From the NCBI GenBank assembly GCA_015680685.1, contig MNCI01006585.1:124001-188000 (forward strand): a DNA stretch of 64,000 nucleotides, written 5' to 3'. Of this stretch, positions 22,656 to 34,037 are shown piece after piece. Position 1 is the stretch's first letter, and each line of letters opens with the position of its first letter. Both the position numbers and the translations under genes were made by a program. The notes under the pieces are model-generated. The model ran no database searches. It was not told the DNA's origin and worked only from the letters and a program-made list of their open reading frames with translations. The stretch comes from Gnetum montanum (Eukaryota > Streptophyta > Gnetopsida > Gnetales > Gnetaceae).

Positions 22656-23525
22656 TGATGAATCGTGTTTTTGGGCCACATCGACAAGATGTCATCAATG
22701 CAATCCATTAATGGGATCCCATCAATATGATCCTATTGACATGAGGTTTGCTATGTTGACATGTACCCATCAACATGGCACCCTATTTTTGCCTATAAAT
22801 GTGCACTTGCTCATCAAATTTATGGTAATCTTTCAGTTAGTTGTAGTGAAGATCTTGTAGTTTTTCCTTCCAAAAGTTAGAATATTTTCTTAGTGCCTAT
22901 AGTAGGAGTCAAAGAAGTATATAGATCTTTATTCAAGCACTAATGTACCTAAGCACCTCAATGTGAACAGCAATAAAGATGAACTTTTCTAATAAAACCT
23001 TGTAGCACTTGGAATAGATTAATGTTTCTTTATGAATTTATTATTCGTGTACTTTACTTTAATGAATTGTAATTAAGTGATTAATATTGATTAAATAGCA
23101 AACATAAGTATGACCACTTCAAGCATATGCTTAACTTTTGGTAATCCCAGTAGTACTTAACTCTTGGTAACCCAATAGAGCTATAATGTGTTTAGGATGT
23201 GTACAGAAAGTGGGAATGGATGCTTATGTTAGGATTAGTAAATATTAGCTAGTTATTAGATTAATTAAGCATTTAATTACTTTATTCTTGTTCTTAGGTG
23301 ACTTAAACCATAAAAGATAAAACGATAAAATTCATATGCCTCAGTTACACTTAACCATACACTTGCACTTCACAAGTGGAACTAAGAAGACAACCATTGC
23401 AATGATTAGATTTAATTTCTAAAACCTAATGTACTTAAAAAGCTAAAGTCTATGAAATTTGACTTGATCGCTGAGTGAATGCTAGTCATTAGTATGGTTG
23501 GGTGTAGGGAATACTCACTATATTA
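22656..23525 (+). mobile_element. 3' LTR of element B
   Basis: Starts TGATGAATCG after the polypurine tract. It has a TATA box at 22,794-22,800 and the shared LTR words on chromosome-scale repeats (CTTTATTCAAGCA, AATAAAGATGAAC). The end, normally CCACTCATCA, is eroded to roughly TCACTATATTA, so the right edge is approximate. CATCGACA/CATCAATG-like words near the start are also seen in the E1 LTRs. Confidence 0.82.
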
Positions 23526-24990
23526 ACTTAACAAAGTTACCAACTAATACTTATGTAATAAGAAAAGATCATATAGATATTTTGCTGCAATATTATATTT
23601 TTGTTTCAAATGTTCAATTTAAGAGAAACTAAGGAAAATTTGATGCTCATTCTAAAGATTTACTAATGTACATAGCCTCTATGTGTGTTCTTCTATAGGA
23701 AGTTGAATCCTTCTTTTACTTTTTATTATTTTAAGATGATGTGAACTTGAACAAAGCTTGCTAATAAAAATGTGACATTTCATTAAGAGTACACTTGAAA
23801 AATAGTAAACTTCTAAGTTTAATTAGTTACCTCTTATGAATTATAGGTTGAAAAAATTATCTTTTATATTTGACCATAACTTTGTTAAAACCCAATCTTG
23901 AATGAACTTACAAATAGGTTTAAAATTACTTTGTATCTTCTACAATAGGATATTCTAAGTCTTTAACCATCATCTTCCTTAACAATATAATCTCTTCTCT
24001 TTTTTTATCTTCAACCATTACTTTCAAAAATTTGATCTATTCTATTTTTGTCAATTTTTAAGTGTAAGCAATAAACTAACAAATAGCTTCTACCTCTAGA
24101 AGAAGTATTAGCAGATTATATCATAACAAAAGCATGAAGTCAAATATTTGCAATTCACATTTAATTCATCAAGTAAAACTATATTGTCTACTCTTTCAAT
24201 GGCCTTTCAATTTTAAGCATGTGGGAAAACTATACATTTATATGGTTTATATGTTTAATTACTTAAATGAGCATGAATGTCAATTCACATATAAATACAA
24301 AAATGATTAAATATTATTATTGATAATGCTCTTAATTTATCTATTCAACTTACAAAAAAATTTCCAAACAATTCTTAACTAAACAAATAATGCCTCTTGA
24401 TTTTTTGCCTTGTCTACTTACTTTGATTATTTTTATTGAAAATCTAACCTTGAAACTACAAAATCTTCTAAACCTTTATCTTCCCAAGTTTCTACTAAAA
24501 TAAAAACATTAAAACTATTAAGGAAACCAATGTTGTTCTATAGTAAAAATTTCTTCACAATGCTTTCATCAATATTAATAAATTCACAATGTAAAGCACC
24601 TCCACATGTTTTGAATACTTTTTAGAATATTGCTTATTTTCACTTTGCTTCAAGTAGCTTTGATGCCTCAAAACATGCTCTTTGTCTTTTGTACACAAGG
24701 ATGGGGGTGTGTGTTAGACTCTAAAAAATGAATAATAATATTTAAAAATTTCAAAGTACATTAGATCAATGAAGTGAGATTCTAAAGAAAAAGCCCAACA
24801 ATTTTGAAGATATCTTTTCAGGTTTTCATCATTACAAAAAATCTTGAAAAAAATCTCCTTTGGAGTAGGAAAATGATCAAACCTATCCTTATTTAACAGT
24901 TGTGAAACTAGTTTTCACTTCTTCCTAAAGGATTTCTTATAAAGAGAAGGAAAAAACTCTCTCTAAAGATAAAAGAACACATCAACCAAA
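23526..24990. other. AT-rich stretch with no recognised gene
   Basis: No frame of useful length and no repeat that I can match elsewhere in the window. It may be the 3' untranslated part of the L1-like LINE that reads leftwards from 26,023, but nothing here proves it. Confidence 0.4.
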
Positions 24991-26023
24991 AATAATCAAC
25001 AAATAGCAACATAAATTCAAAGCTTCCCATTCTTGAGCCTCTAAACCAAAATGAAAATAATATTGCAAAAAAGAAATTAATTGTTACCCTTTCACTAGGA
25101 GTTTTTTTACTTAAAGTTGTAGCTGAAAAGTGACATCTTTGAGAATATGCTATTTAACTCCTAAGATGTCATGGTTATGATCTTATTTCTAGAAAATAAT
25201 TGCACATTGTAGCTTCCAAATACAGTAGAAAAAAAGTGATCAAATACACTTCTAAATGCAAAGAAAGTAGACCACATAGGTTTATTACCAAGAATGATTT
25301 CATTAATGCTTAGTTAAAATTTGTTACAAATTCTAGATGTCAATTTCTAAGCATGCTATGAAATAGGATACTCAAAAAAACATGAGAAAAAGAAATAATT
25401 CTCATATATTTAAGGCAAGTGTCGATAGGAAGATCTTGATGAATAAGACACCATAAAAAATACAAATTTTTGAAAATGTAGGAGCTCTCAAATATCTTTC
25501 ATTTTTCTCATCCAAAAGTACAATGATAATTGCATATTCTAGACCTTATTAATAGGATCATTCTTTGTAATAATTTTATTTGCAACTTTGGAGTTAAAAT
25601 GAGAAATAGATATGTCATTCTTTTAAAAATAACTAGAAAATCCTAATGCAAACTATTATCGACTTAAATAAATTCTTAAGATTAGAAATGACTTTTTCAT
25701 TATCTTTTTTTTTTCTATTTGTATTGAAAGCATAGAGATTAGAAGCCTTGTTCCATGTAATCCATCTAGCATGCATGCATAAACAGAAAACTGCAGTGAC
25801 TCCAAACTTACTCCAAGTGGTCCATAATCTAAATGAGTTAGTAACTCAAGCTGCTTCATTAAAAGGAAGCCACCATGGAATAATTTTCTTAAGAATAACT
25901 TTTGAAAACGTAATATGATTATAATTCTAATACTTACTAAGCTTGCACCATGTCTTTTAAATTTGCTTGAAAATTTGAGAACCAAAGAGAGAAATGACTC
26001 AAGGAAAAAGCATATAGTGAAGA
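24990..26023 (-). pseudogene. 3' part of an L1-like LINE ORF2
   Basis: Minus-strand reading shows a post-RT region (25,656-25,985) and then a zf-RVT-like part. Around 25,400-25,470 it has a WCLIHQDLPIDTCLKYMRI-like stretch, as in plant L1 proteins after the RT. Stops are frequent. Its right end at 26,023 is the target site of E2. The upstream half continues at 37,368, beyond E2, with the same strand and order. Confidence 0.6.
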
Positions 26024-26028
26024 AAGTT
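26024..26028. repeat. Target site duplication AAGTT, left copy (E2)
   Basis: AAGTT directly precedes the left LTR edge and is repeated exactly at 37,363-37,367 after the right LTR edge. Confidence 0.85.
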
Positions 26029-26081
26029 TGATAAGTGGCAAGGCACCCCTACACTCAACCATACGAATATGAGTGTTTCAC

Positions 26082-26175
26082 GAATGATCCGATCAAATTC
26101 CTGCTTATGTGCCCTTGTGGAACAAGGNAGAATGATCCGATCAAATTCCTGCTTATGTGCCCTTGTGGAACAAGG
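26082..26175. other. Single-N gap with 46-bp flanking duplication
   Basis: Bases 26,082-26,127 before the N (26,128) recur exactly at 26,130-26,175, with one extra base between. The other LTR of E2 lacks this duplication, which supports an assembly join. Confidence 0.88.
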
Positions 26176-26811
26176 ACGGGTTGGTTGATCGTTGTCTTCC
26201 CAAGCTTGCCTATATGTCACGATTCATAAGTAAGCTTAAGGCATATGATTTTTATAGCTTTTATGTTTTTATGTCCTAAGTGACTAATTTATCTTAACTA
26301 CTCATTAACTAAGTTCTATCTAATCCTAACACCAGCATCCATTCTCACTTACCATACACATCTTCAACCAATGCAACACTACTGGGATTACCAAACACTA
26401 ATCGTTACTAGGTTACCAAGTGTTACACACATTCTCGAAGTGATTGTACTAAGTGTAATTTAACGATTTTCTTAATTAATCAAAATGAATTGCTATGCTA
26501 ATAACATAAATGTAAAGTGCATAAAATAAAATAAATGCATAAGAAAATAAAATAAAAGAATTGCACAAGAAAACAAATCTCAAGTGCCACAAGGATGAAT
26601 TGAAGAGCTCGTCTTTATTTCCGTACACAAGGTGTGCTCAGGTACACAATGCTTGAATAAAGATCCATCCACACTTAGACCTCCTAGTGTGGGCACTTGG
26701 AAATTACTCTAACTTTCAAACAAACTATAAGAGTTTCGCTACTTAATTGCTAAAAGACTTTTTTTTTCAATTGTGCGCCTAGGCACTGTATTTATAGGCT
26801 TGGGAGCAACT

Positions 26812-26995
26812 ACTCTAATAATTAGAGTAACTGCTCCAATAATCAGAATAACTACTAAAGTAACTGCTAGAGTAACCACTCTAATAATTAGAATAAATCG
26901 CTAAAGTAACTACTCCAATAATTAGAATAAATTGCTAGAGTAACTGCTTTAATAATTAGAATAACTACTAAAGTAACCGCTAGAGTAACCTCTCT
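26812..26995. repeat. U3 minisatellite of the E2 LTR
   Basis: Repeated blocks of about 20 bp alternate ACTCTAATAATTAGA with GTAACTGCT-like spacers. TCTAAT-A-ATTAGA is itself a hairpin. The matching run in the 5' LTR (about 37,228-37,355) is shorter, so copy number changed after insertion or during reverse transcription. Confidence 0.8.
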
Positions 26996-27000
26996 CATCA

Positions 27001-27018
27001 TACCCCCACGACTCGATG
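27001..27018 (-). other. Terminal polypurine tract of E2
   Basis: On the minus strand it reads CATCGAGTCGTGGGGGTA directly before the LTR start TGATGAGAG. Confidence 0.8.
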
Positions 27019-28304
27019 AAAACTCGTCCTTGAGTTCCTTACAAAATATTGGGAAAGTATGGGATTATTGACTAATTGACAATTGACAATGAAATACGAT
27101 GACAGACTCAACGTGCCCAGTAAACGGATCAATAAGCATATTACAACATTAGTGTGCATGAACATTGTGGTGAATACTTGTACATAAATGACATCCAAGC
27201 CTTTATTTGGTAGCTTGTATACAGAGAGAAAGAGAAAGAAAATGAAGTGTGTTACCACCAATGCTAAGATTTTTCCTTCCGTTGTTTATCCATAGCCACG
27301 CCACTAAACTTGTTCCTTTCGTAAATGCTCTAGTTCCGGTCCATCTTGAGTGCTTCCTCCAAGCCTAGTCCATTGTTTGTATGATCGTCATCTACACACA
27401 CAACATAGTCACAAATGAGCAAGGATAGATAAATCATAATGCAGTTGATACCTTCGGTCAATATGAAGTGCATTGGCTAAGTTATGGTTATGGCAGAAAC
27501 TAGTTCAAAGATTTATCATAGGTGACTACCCAAGGTGTGGGGGTTAGGTGAATAGTAAAATGGAGAAAATAAAAAAATTTATGCTAGGGCCCCCATGACT
27601 AAGAGCGAACCTTTGGTAGCTATAAGATGGAAAAATATGAGGAACAAGAAAGATGGAAAAAAAATAACAATGGCAATGCCAATAAAATAGATGTCATAGA
27701 TGGGGATGAAACAAGAGATGATTGATTGTAGGAAATGTTTAAGGAAAAGAACCTAACAATTGCACCAAAAAGGAATGCTAGTGGATCCTCCCCAAAGCAG
27801 GCTCCATAGGCTCTAGGAATGTCATTTGGAAGTAAGAGTAAAAAACTTACCTACAAGAATTCACCAAAGAAAAATAATCATCAACCCAAAATAGACTAAT
27901 GATAAAACTAGCAATGAGGTGGAAAATAGAAAGAAAAATGGAGGGTAGAGAATGCAATGGAATCCCAAGAACAAGGTTGAATAAAGCCCCTTGTGTATTT
28001 CATGGTTCAGATGATTGAGTAGAACTTCATCCCAAATCCAAACTCAAACCAACCACATTCAGTGACCTCGCATCAATACACCTGGCCAATCCATCCTCTT
28101 GAAGCAACAAGAATTCTTTCACAACAAGTGACCACCATCTCGAGGAGAGCGAGATGGAGAAGTAGGAAGTGAGAAAGGGCCTTAGTTAGAGGGAACATTC
28201 AGGCATGGGAAACATGTCTTTCCAGTTTCATAACCAGTGCTTGTAGCCCATATTGCTTTATTATGTCTAAGGGGTGTGCTTTGAATTCTCACTTTTCTCC
28301 TTTC

Positions 28305-28335
<31 letters not shown>

Positions 28336-28880
28336 TTGCGTGAGAACCACACCATGCAAAGACTTATTTTTATTCACTCAGCTTCTTGATTTTTGAACAA
28401 TGTCAAAATGGTGGAAAACTCAAGAAACAAGCATCCAAGCACCCAAGAGATGGCCAACACAAATGCATCAAATCCCCTTAAAGTCACATCCTTTTCATCC
28501 TTTGAGTCTTTCCTTGGTTCGAAAAGTACCCAGCCACCAATTCATTAATAAATTTACTTAGAAAAAGGGGATTGTACAGTTCCAAGCCAAAGGAGACCAT
28601 AGAGTTGTATGGATGAGTGGATGGCATGGACTCATTACCTATTTGACCAAAAGAACCATACCATAATATCAGCATCATAATTCAAAGGTAAAACCCAAAC
28701 ATTAGCAATCAATATGATATAATGCAATCCACCATCATGAGCACTTATTGGATGATGAATAAAAGTAAATCAAAAAAACAAAGAAATAGTAAAAACATGA
28801 ATGATGGTGTAAAACAAAAATAAGAAAAGTTGGAAAAATGTGTAAAAAAAAATTCAAAAAGAACTGAGGGCCTAAAACGG
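27019..28880 (-). other. E2 spacer without ORF3
   Basis: No frame of note. The right part (about 27,950-28,870) matches the spacer after pol in B and E1, including the block around 28,170-28,300. A run of 25 T lies at 28,313-28,337. Where E1 has about 2.9 kb of ORF3 between spacer and polypurine tract, E2 has only a few hundred bases that I cannot assign. Confidence 0.65.
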
Positions 28881-30182
28881 TTAGCATAGGTGGCCATCTC
28901 CCCATGACTGAGTAGAAAGAGGAGATTCAAATAGTGAGTAAGGTTGTCCATCAATAGAGGTAGCACGTGTATTGGCTATCCTAACCTCATGGAAAGGTTT
29001 AGTTTGTTGTATGTTGACCAACAGTTTCTTATTTAGGCTCTCAGGTTTGTATATTGTCATGGCCCCTAAAGAAAAAGTTGCATAAATAATATAAGGTCCT
29101 TCCCATAGTGTTTGAAATTTAGTACGTTGTGGCACATGTGTGGGATTTCAGTAGAGAACCTTATCTCCTGGCTGATATTTAACTTTCCTAATTCTTAGGT
29201 CATGACATTATTTATTAAAGGCCTTATGCAATTCATTATATGATAGGGCAGCTAATCGATGTTTATCTAGAAGGTTAAGGGTTACTAACTATTGTTTCTG
29301 TGCTAGATCAAGGTCAAGGTTGAGGTCACATGCTGTGTATATTGTACGGAGCTTAGTTTGAATGGGAAGCGTTGGTAATTTATTGCACACTAACTCATAG
29401 GGAGAGTAGCCTGTAGGAGGTTTCCATGTGGAGTGGTATACCCAAAGAGCATCGTTCAATTTAGTGCTCCAGTCTTGCCTAAACTTGCTAATGGTTCTTA
29501 TCAATATCTTAGTAATCTCCCTATTGGTGACTTCTGCTTGACCATTCGCTTAGGGGTTGTATGGTGTAGTCAATTTATGTTCAACCACTAAGCGTTGCAT
29601 TAATTTCTGAAAAGTTGCACCTGTGAAGTGTGTACCATTATTTGAAATAAGTGCACACAGCACACCAAACCCGTTTATGATTTTCTTTTTTTTGAACAAA
29701 TCATGTAGCTATAGATGATGTACAATCTTTAACAACAGTTGCTTCGGTCCATTTTGTTAGGTAATCCATGACAACAATAATATAAGCTTTTCCATTGGAC
29801 ATTGGTATAATCGGCCCCATAAAATCAATTCCCCAAATGTCAAAAGGTTCTAATGGTTGAATCCATTGTTGTGGACCCTTAATTCTAGTAATCATTCCCC
29901 CATCATGTTGACAGCACTCACAAGATTGGACGAAATGATGGGCATCCTGAAATAATGTAGGCCAATAATATCCTGCAAGCAGGATCTTGATGGTCGTTCA
30001 TCTCCCAACGTAATGACCCCCACAAGGACCCTCATGAGTGTCTTGGAGAACTCACAGTTGATCTATATTGGGAACACACCATTGAACCAAGCCATCGGGA
30101 CACACTTTGTAAAGTTTCCCATTGATCTCCATAAAGTACTTGGCTCAGTGAAGAAATTGTTGTTTCTTCTTAAGGTTTAACT
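28881..30182 (-). pseudogene. Integrase and pol tail of E2
   Basis: In reading order the zinc-binding part is near 29,900-30,130 and the core begins at DIWGIDFMGPI (near 29,820). The second catalytic residue is Asn instead of Asp in an SNNGT motif near 29,640. The third, Glu, is kept (GQAEVTN, near 29,545). The tail (28,881-29,135) ends in STQSWGDGHLC at the internal polypurine tract. A TGA at 29,148-29,150 replaces a tryptophan codon. Confidence 0.85.
28894..28905 (-). other. Internal polypurine tract of E2
   Basis: ATGGGGAGATGG on the minus strand inside the last pol codons. It is in the same place as in B and E1. Confidence 0.6.
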
Positions 30183-31020
30183 CTTATGGTGTTTGTTGGA
30201 TGAGGAGATAGGTAAGAATGCTACTATACCAATTTGTCTCCATGGGTGATTGATTATTCACTACACCAGCAAAGAGGAATTCATCAAGGAAATGATTGGA
30301 AATTGGATACTCATCCTCTTTGTTGTCCCATCGCAACCAAGATAAATGATCAACAACTACATTCTCGGTGCCCTTGTGATCGATCATCGTTAAGTTGAAC
30401 TCTTGTAAGATTACAAGCCACCGTATGATACAAGGGCTTACCATTGGCTTATTCATGAGGAACCAGATTGCACTATGATCTGTATGTATATATACTTTAT
30501 ATTCCAATACATAGTGTCTAAACTTTTCTAGTGCAAACACTATAGCCATTAATTCTTTCTCTATGGTAGTGTAGTTAAGTTGTGCACCAGCGATACTTCT
30601 ACTTGCATAGTGAATGTAATAAGGACACTTCTAGTCATCTAATTATGTAAGTACAGCTCCTAAAGCATAGTTGGACACATCAGTCATGATATGGAATGGT
30701 TTGGACCAGTTGGGAGCTTGTAGAATGGGTGTTTCTACTAGCTTCTGTTTCAGAGTTTGAAAAGCTAATTTGCATTCCCTGGTCCACTTGAAAGGTACAT
30801 CCTTTTTTGTTAATTTCACCAATGGTTTGGCAACCTTTGAAAAGTTCTCAATAAATCTCCTATAGTAGCCAGTATGTCCAAGGAATGACCAAATATCTTT
30901 GATAGTTTCCGGTTGATGAGTAATTCCTTGGATAACTTTGATTTTCTCAGGGCCTACCTCTATCCCTGTGTGTGAGATTTTGTGTCCTTGTACTATGCCT
31001 TCTTGGACCATCAAATGGCT
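30183..31020 (-). pseudogene. RNase H of E2
   Basis: Two long pieces. One (30,643-31,014) has PFHIMTDVSNYALGAVLT, with the first catalytic Asp. The other (30,184-30,549) has HTDHSAIWFLMN and VVDHLSWL. These are the expected motifs of RNase H following a gypsy RT. A short broken stretch separates them. Confidence 0.85.
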
Positions 31021-31900
31021 TTTTTACCAGTTGAGCCTCAAATTGGTTTCTACACATCTTTTTAACACTTACTCCACCTAGTCCAAGGCTTGATCAAAGT
31101 TTGCTCCATAAGTGAAGAAGTCATCCATAAAGACCTCCACACCATTCCCTATTTGTTGTTAGAATATGCTTAGAACTAGTCGTTGAAATGTTGCAGGGGC
31201 ATTGCACAAGCCAAACGGCATCTGTTTGTATGCGAATGTTCCCCAAGGACTGGTGAACATAGTCTTGGTTGGGTCTTCTGGGGCTATTTGTATTTGGTTA
31301 TATCCACTATATCCATCCAGAAAACTATAATAGCGATGCCCTACGATGGTGTTTAAGACTTGGTCAACAAATGGAAATGGAAATTGATCTTTGAATGTTT
31401 CCATATTTAGTAGCCTAAAATCTATGCACACCCTCCATTTTCCTTCCTTTTTAGGCACAATAACTAAGGGGCTAACCCATTCACTATCAACAATGAGGTA
31501 TATGAACCCAGCCTTAAGAAGCTATTTGATTTCCTCCTTAACTACTTACTTCAGCTTAGGGTTCAATCGCATCTGCGGTTGTCTTTGAGGCTTCATGGAG
31601 GGGTTGGTGTAAATCCTATGTTGGCATATCCTAGGATCTATTCTAGTTAATTCAGAATATGACCAAGTGAAGGCTTTTGACCATCTATTGATTACCTTTA
31701 GCAGTTCTTCTTTTTGTTGAGGAGGAAGCTTAAAGTTAATAATTACCAATTTTCCATTTTTAAGGAATGTGTATTCCATACTAATGGGTAATGGTTTCAG
31801 CTTGAGGGGCTCCTGCTTAAATATCTTAGGGATTTTCAACTTCCCCTAGTTGACATTTTCAAGGTTAAGACTTGGAAGTTGGCAGTGGACTTGCTCTAAT
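31021..31900 (-). pseudogene. Reverse transcriptase of E2
   Basis: Key stretches include WRVCIDFRLLN, FLDGYSGYNQI, SPWGTFAY and MPFGLCNAPATFQR (31,159-31,458). The catalytic motif appears as FMDD near 31,110. The N-terminal part runs through 31,546-31,839 (TWSYSELTRIDPRICQH). It matches the Athila lineage. Only a few stops occur, so this is the best-kept RT among the Athila-like copies here. Confidence 0.9.
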
Positions 31901-32100
31901 GCGTCTATGTTATCGATGTAAGTGCAAGTCAAACCCTCAGTTGGTTCCATGCATATAAGTGAACTACTTTCTTGATCAACTGTCAACCACTAGGTACCTT
32001 CCTATTGTGTGGTTGCTGCATATAGGCATCTTTGTATGTTGATCACTTGTGCACACTAATTGCATGCAGGCAATGTTAAACTTTGCACAAACCATGTCTC

Positions 32101-32490
32101 CTACACACAATTACACCTTGTGTCACTGTATGTGATGCATGGAACTTTCTTCTTCTCAATCTTTCTGAATGTATTTTTCTGTGATATTTCTAGGGAAAGA
32201 TCACAAATTCCTAGGCATGTGTCGATGGAGCTTAGCCATGCTCTTCCCATTATGATTGGGAAGTCCCCCTTACCATTGTTCACCTGAATTACTAGGAAGT
32301 CAGCTAGGTACAACCACCCACAAATAATGGTAACAATGTCTTCCACCAGTCCCAATGGGATAGTGATGGACTGGTCAACCAACTCTAGACAGATGTTACT
32401 CTTTTTCAATGGAGGCAGGTTGTAGGCCTTGTACATTTCTTGAGAAATCAAGTTGACACCAAAACCTAAATCCAAAATAGCCTTACACAA
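32101..32490 (-). pseudogene. Aspartic protease of E2
   Basis: An open frame of 129 codons with AILDLGFGVNLI at the active site and FPIIMGRAWL near the end. DLG in place of DTG/DSG is common in Athila-type proteases. It lies between gag and RT. Confidence 0.82.
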
Positions 32491-32519
32491 TGCATTTTCA
32501 GCAATTTGTAAGTATATTA

Positions 32520-33264
32520 GAGGACTCCTAGGATCAAAGAATTTTTAGGGAAGGTGGCTAGCTTTGATCCAATTGGTGACGACATGTGTTAGCATGACCG
32601 TATGCATTGAGTGCAGTGGTTGAGTTGAAGGAGGCTCTGAAGTTTTGATTGATGTCGAGGCATCTAAGGAATTAGCCACTTGTCATTGCAAGGGCTTGGT
32701 TGGACTGTTGGTTCTAAAGAAAGGTCTTTTCTTCATGTGGTTGTTGGAACCAATAGTAGGTTGAGATTTAACAACCCTTGTGGCATTACGTTGCTGTGGC
32801 TAGGTAGGGATTTCACCCTGCATAGCTGGACTAGGTGGTAGTGGAGCTATTGGTGGAAGAGACGCAGCCGGATGAGAAGGATGATATGCTTGCGGAATAT
32901 CACTCCTAGAAGAGGGAGTCCCATAATACTCATGGGCTTGGTAGTGAGGTTGATGAGTGACATGACCAGTAGAGTCACATGAAGAGATTGGCTACTACAC
33001 GTAATATCCATACAGGGAACGTTATCGATAAGGATACTATTGCCTTGGTGGTGGCATTCCCCATGATTGTGGACATTGCCACTGTTGATATTGCTCAATC
33101 AATTGTGGTGGAGTTCCACTGAGATAATATGTTAAGGGTTGGTGGAACTATCTTGGGTTACCTTGAGGATAAGGTAACCTTCAAGGTATTTGTCATTTAT
33201 TCAATTGTGGGTTGAGTGCATACACCCCAGACTCTTGCAGATGTGAGATTATAAGGCAACATCC
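32520..33264 (-). pseudogene. E2 gag, C-terminal part
   Basis: Matches the later gag of E1 (43,240-43,960), including a His/Cys-rich piece (HNHGECHHQG, 32,847-33,098) and a Pro/Tyr-rich tail. It is cut off at 33,264 by the solo LTR and resumes at 34,038. Confidence 0.7.
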
Positions 33265-34037
33265 CTTAGTGATGAGTGGCGAGGTACCCCTACACTCAAC
33301 CATACAAATATGAGTGTGCATGCGTGATCTGGTCAAACTCCAAGGATTAAGTGCTTACGCACCTTGTGGACCACTTAAGGTTAATCAATCGTTGTCTTCC
33401 CAAACTTACTTGTATTGTCATGGTTGTATGGTTAAGTAAGTTTGAGGTATGTGATTTTTATATCTTTTCTCTTTTTATCGCCTATGCTAAGAGAGGAAAG
33501 GGTGAAGAGACTAAGTAACTAACTTTCATTAACTAAGATTTAATCTTCCCAGCATCAATATCCATCCCCACTTTCTGTACACACCCTGAACCAGTGCAAC
33601 GCTACTGGGATTACCAAACGCTATTCGTTACTCGGTTACCAAGTGTAGCACACATGCTCGAAGCAGTCGTATTGAATGCACTTAACTAGGATTTGAAGGT
33701 TGAGAGAGGTTAATTATCTAAGAAATCATTAAAGTATTTAACATTAATTAATTCCTATTTAGCTTAGTCCACATGCTGCAAGGTTTATCAGAAATTTTGT
33801 CTTTATTTCCATACACAAATGTGTGCTCAAGTAGAATTTGCTTGAATAAAGATCTGTTCACTTTGAGACTCCTACTATGGGCACATGGAAATTATTCTAT
33901 CTCTAGAATGGTAAAACTGCTAGAGTTTAGCTAAGGGTCTAGATCTAGATGATCTTACAAGGGAAAGATGCCTCTTATTTATAGACAAGACAACGGGCTG
34001 CAATATTATGTATGCGATATCACGTCCCATCACTTAA
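33265..34037 (-). mobile_element. Solo LTR inserted in E2 gag
   Basis: The LTR occupies 33,270-34,032 (763 bp), from TGATGAGTGG to CCCATCA in window orientation. It is flanked by CTTAG (33,265-33,269) and CTTAA (34,033-34,037), a duplication with one change. Removing the insert restores alignment with E1 gag (43,220-43,250) across the junction. No internal sequence is present, so it arose by LTR-LTR recombination or was lost down to one LTR. Confidence 0.88.

Larger units (their letters stand above)
17195..23525 (+). mobile_element. Element B: 5'-truncated Athila-like gypsy element
   Basis: Only the 3' half is present: the end of pol, an internal polypurine tract, a spacer, ORF3, the terminal polypurine tract and one LTR. 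Every part aligns in order with the same parts of E1 at 47,165-53,565. Sequence left of 17,195 is unrelated, so the copy was truncated or interrupted there. No target duplication can be checked. Confidence 0.85.
26029..27000 (-). mobile_element. 3' LTR of E2
   Basis: In window orientation it runs from TGATAAGTGG to CTCTCATCA. A minus-strand TATA box lies at 26,789-26,796. It contains a U3 minisatellite (26,812-26,995) and a single-N gap at 26,128 that makes it about 47 bp longer than real. Confidence 0.9.

Noticed and set aside
28313-28337. T25 run as the poly-A tail of a LINE or SINE
   Set aside because: It sits within the E2 spacer. The aligned spots in B and E1 are A/T-rich too, and no LINE sequence or target duplication adjoins it.
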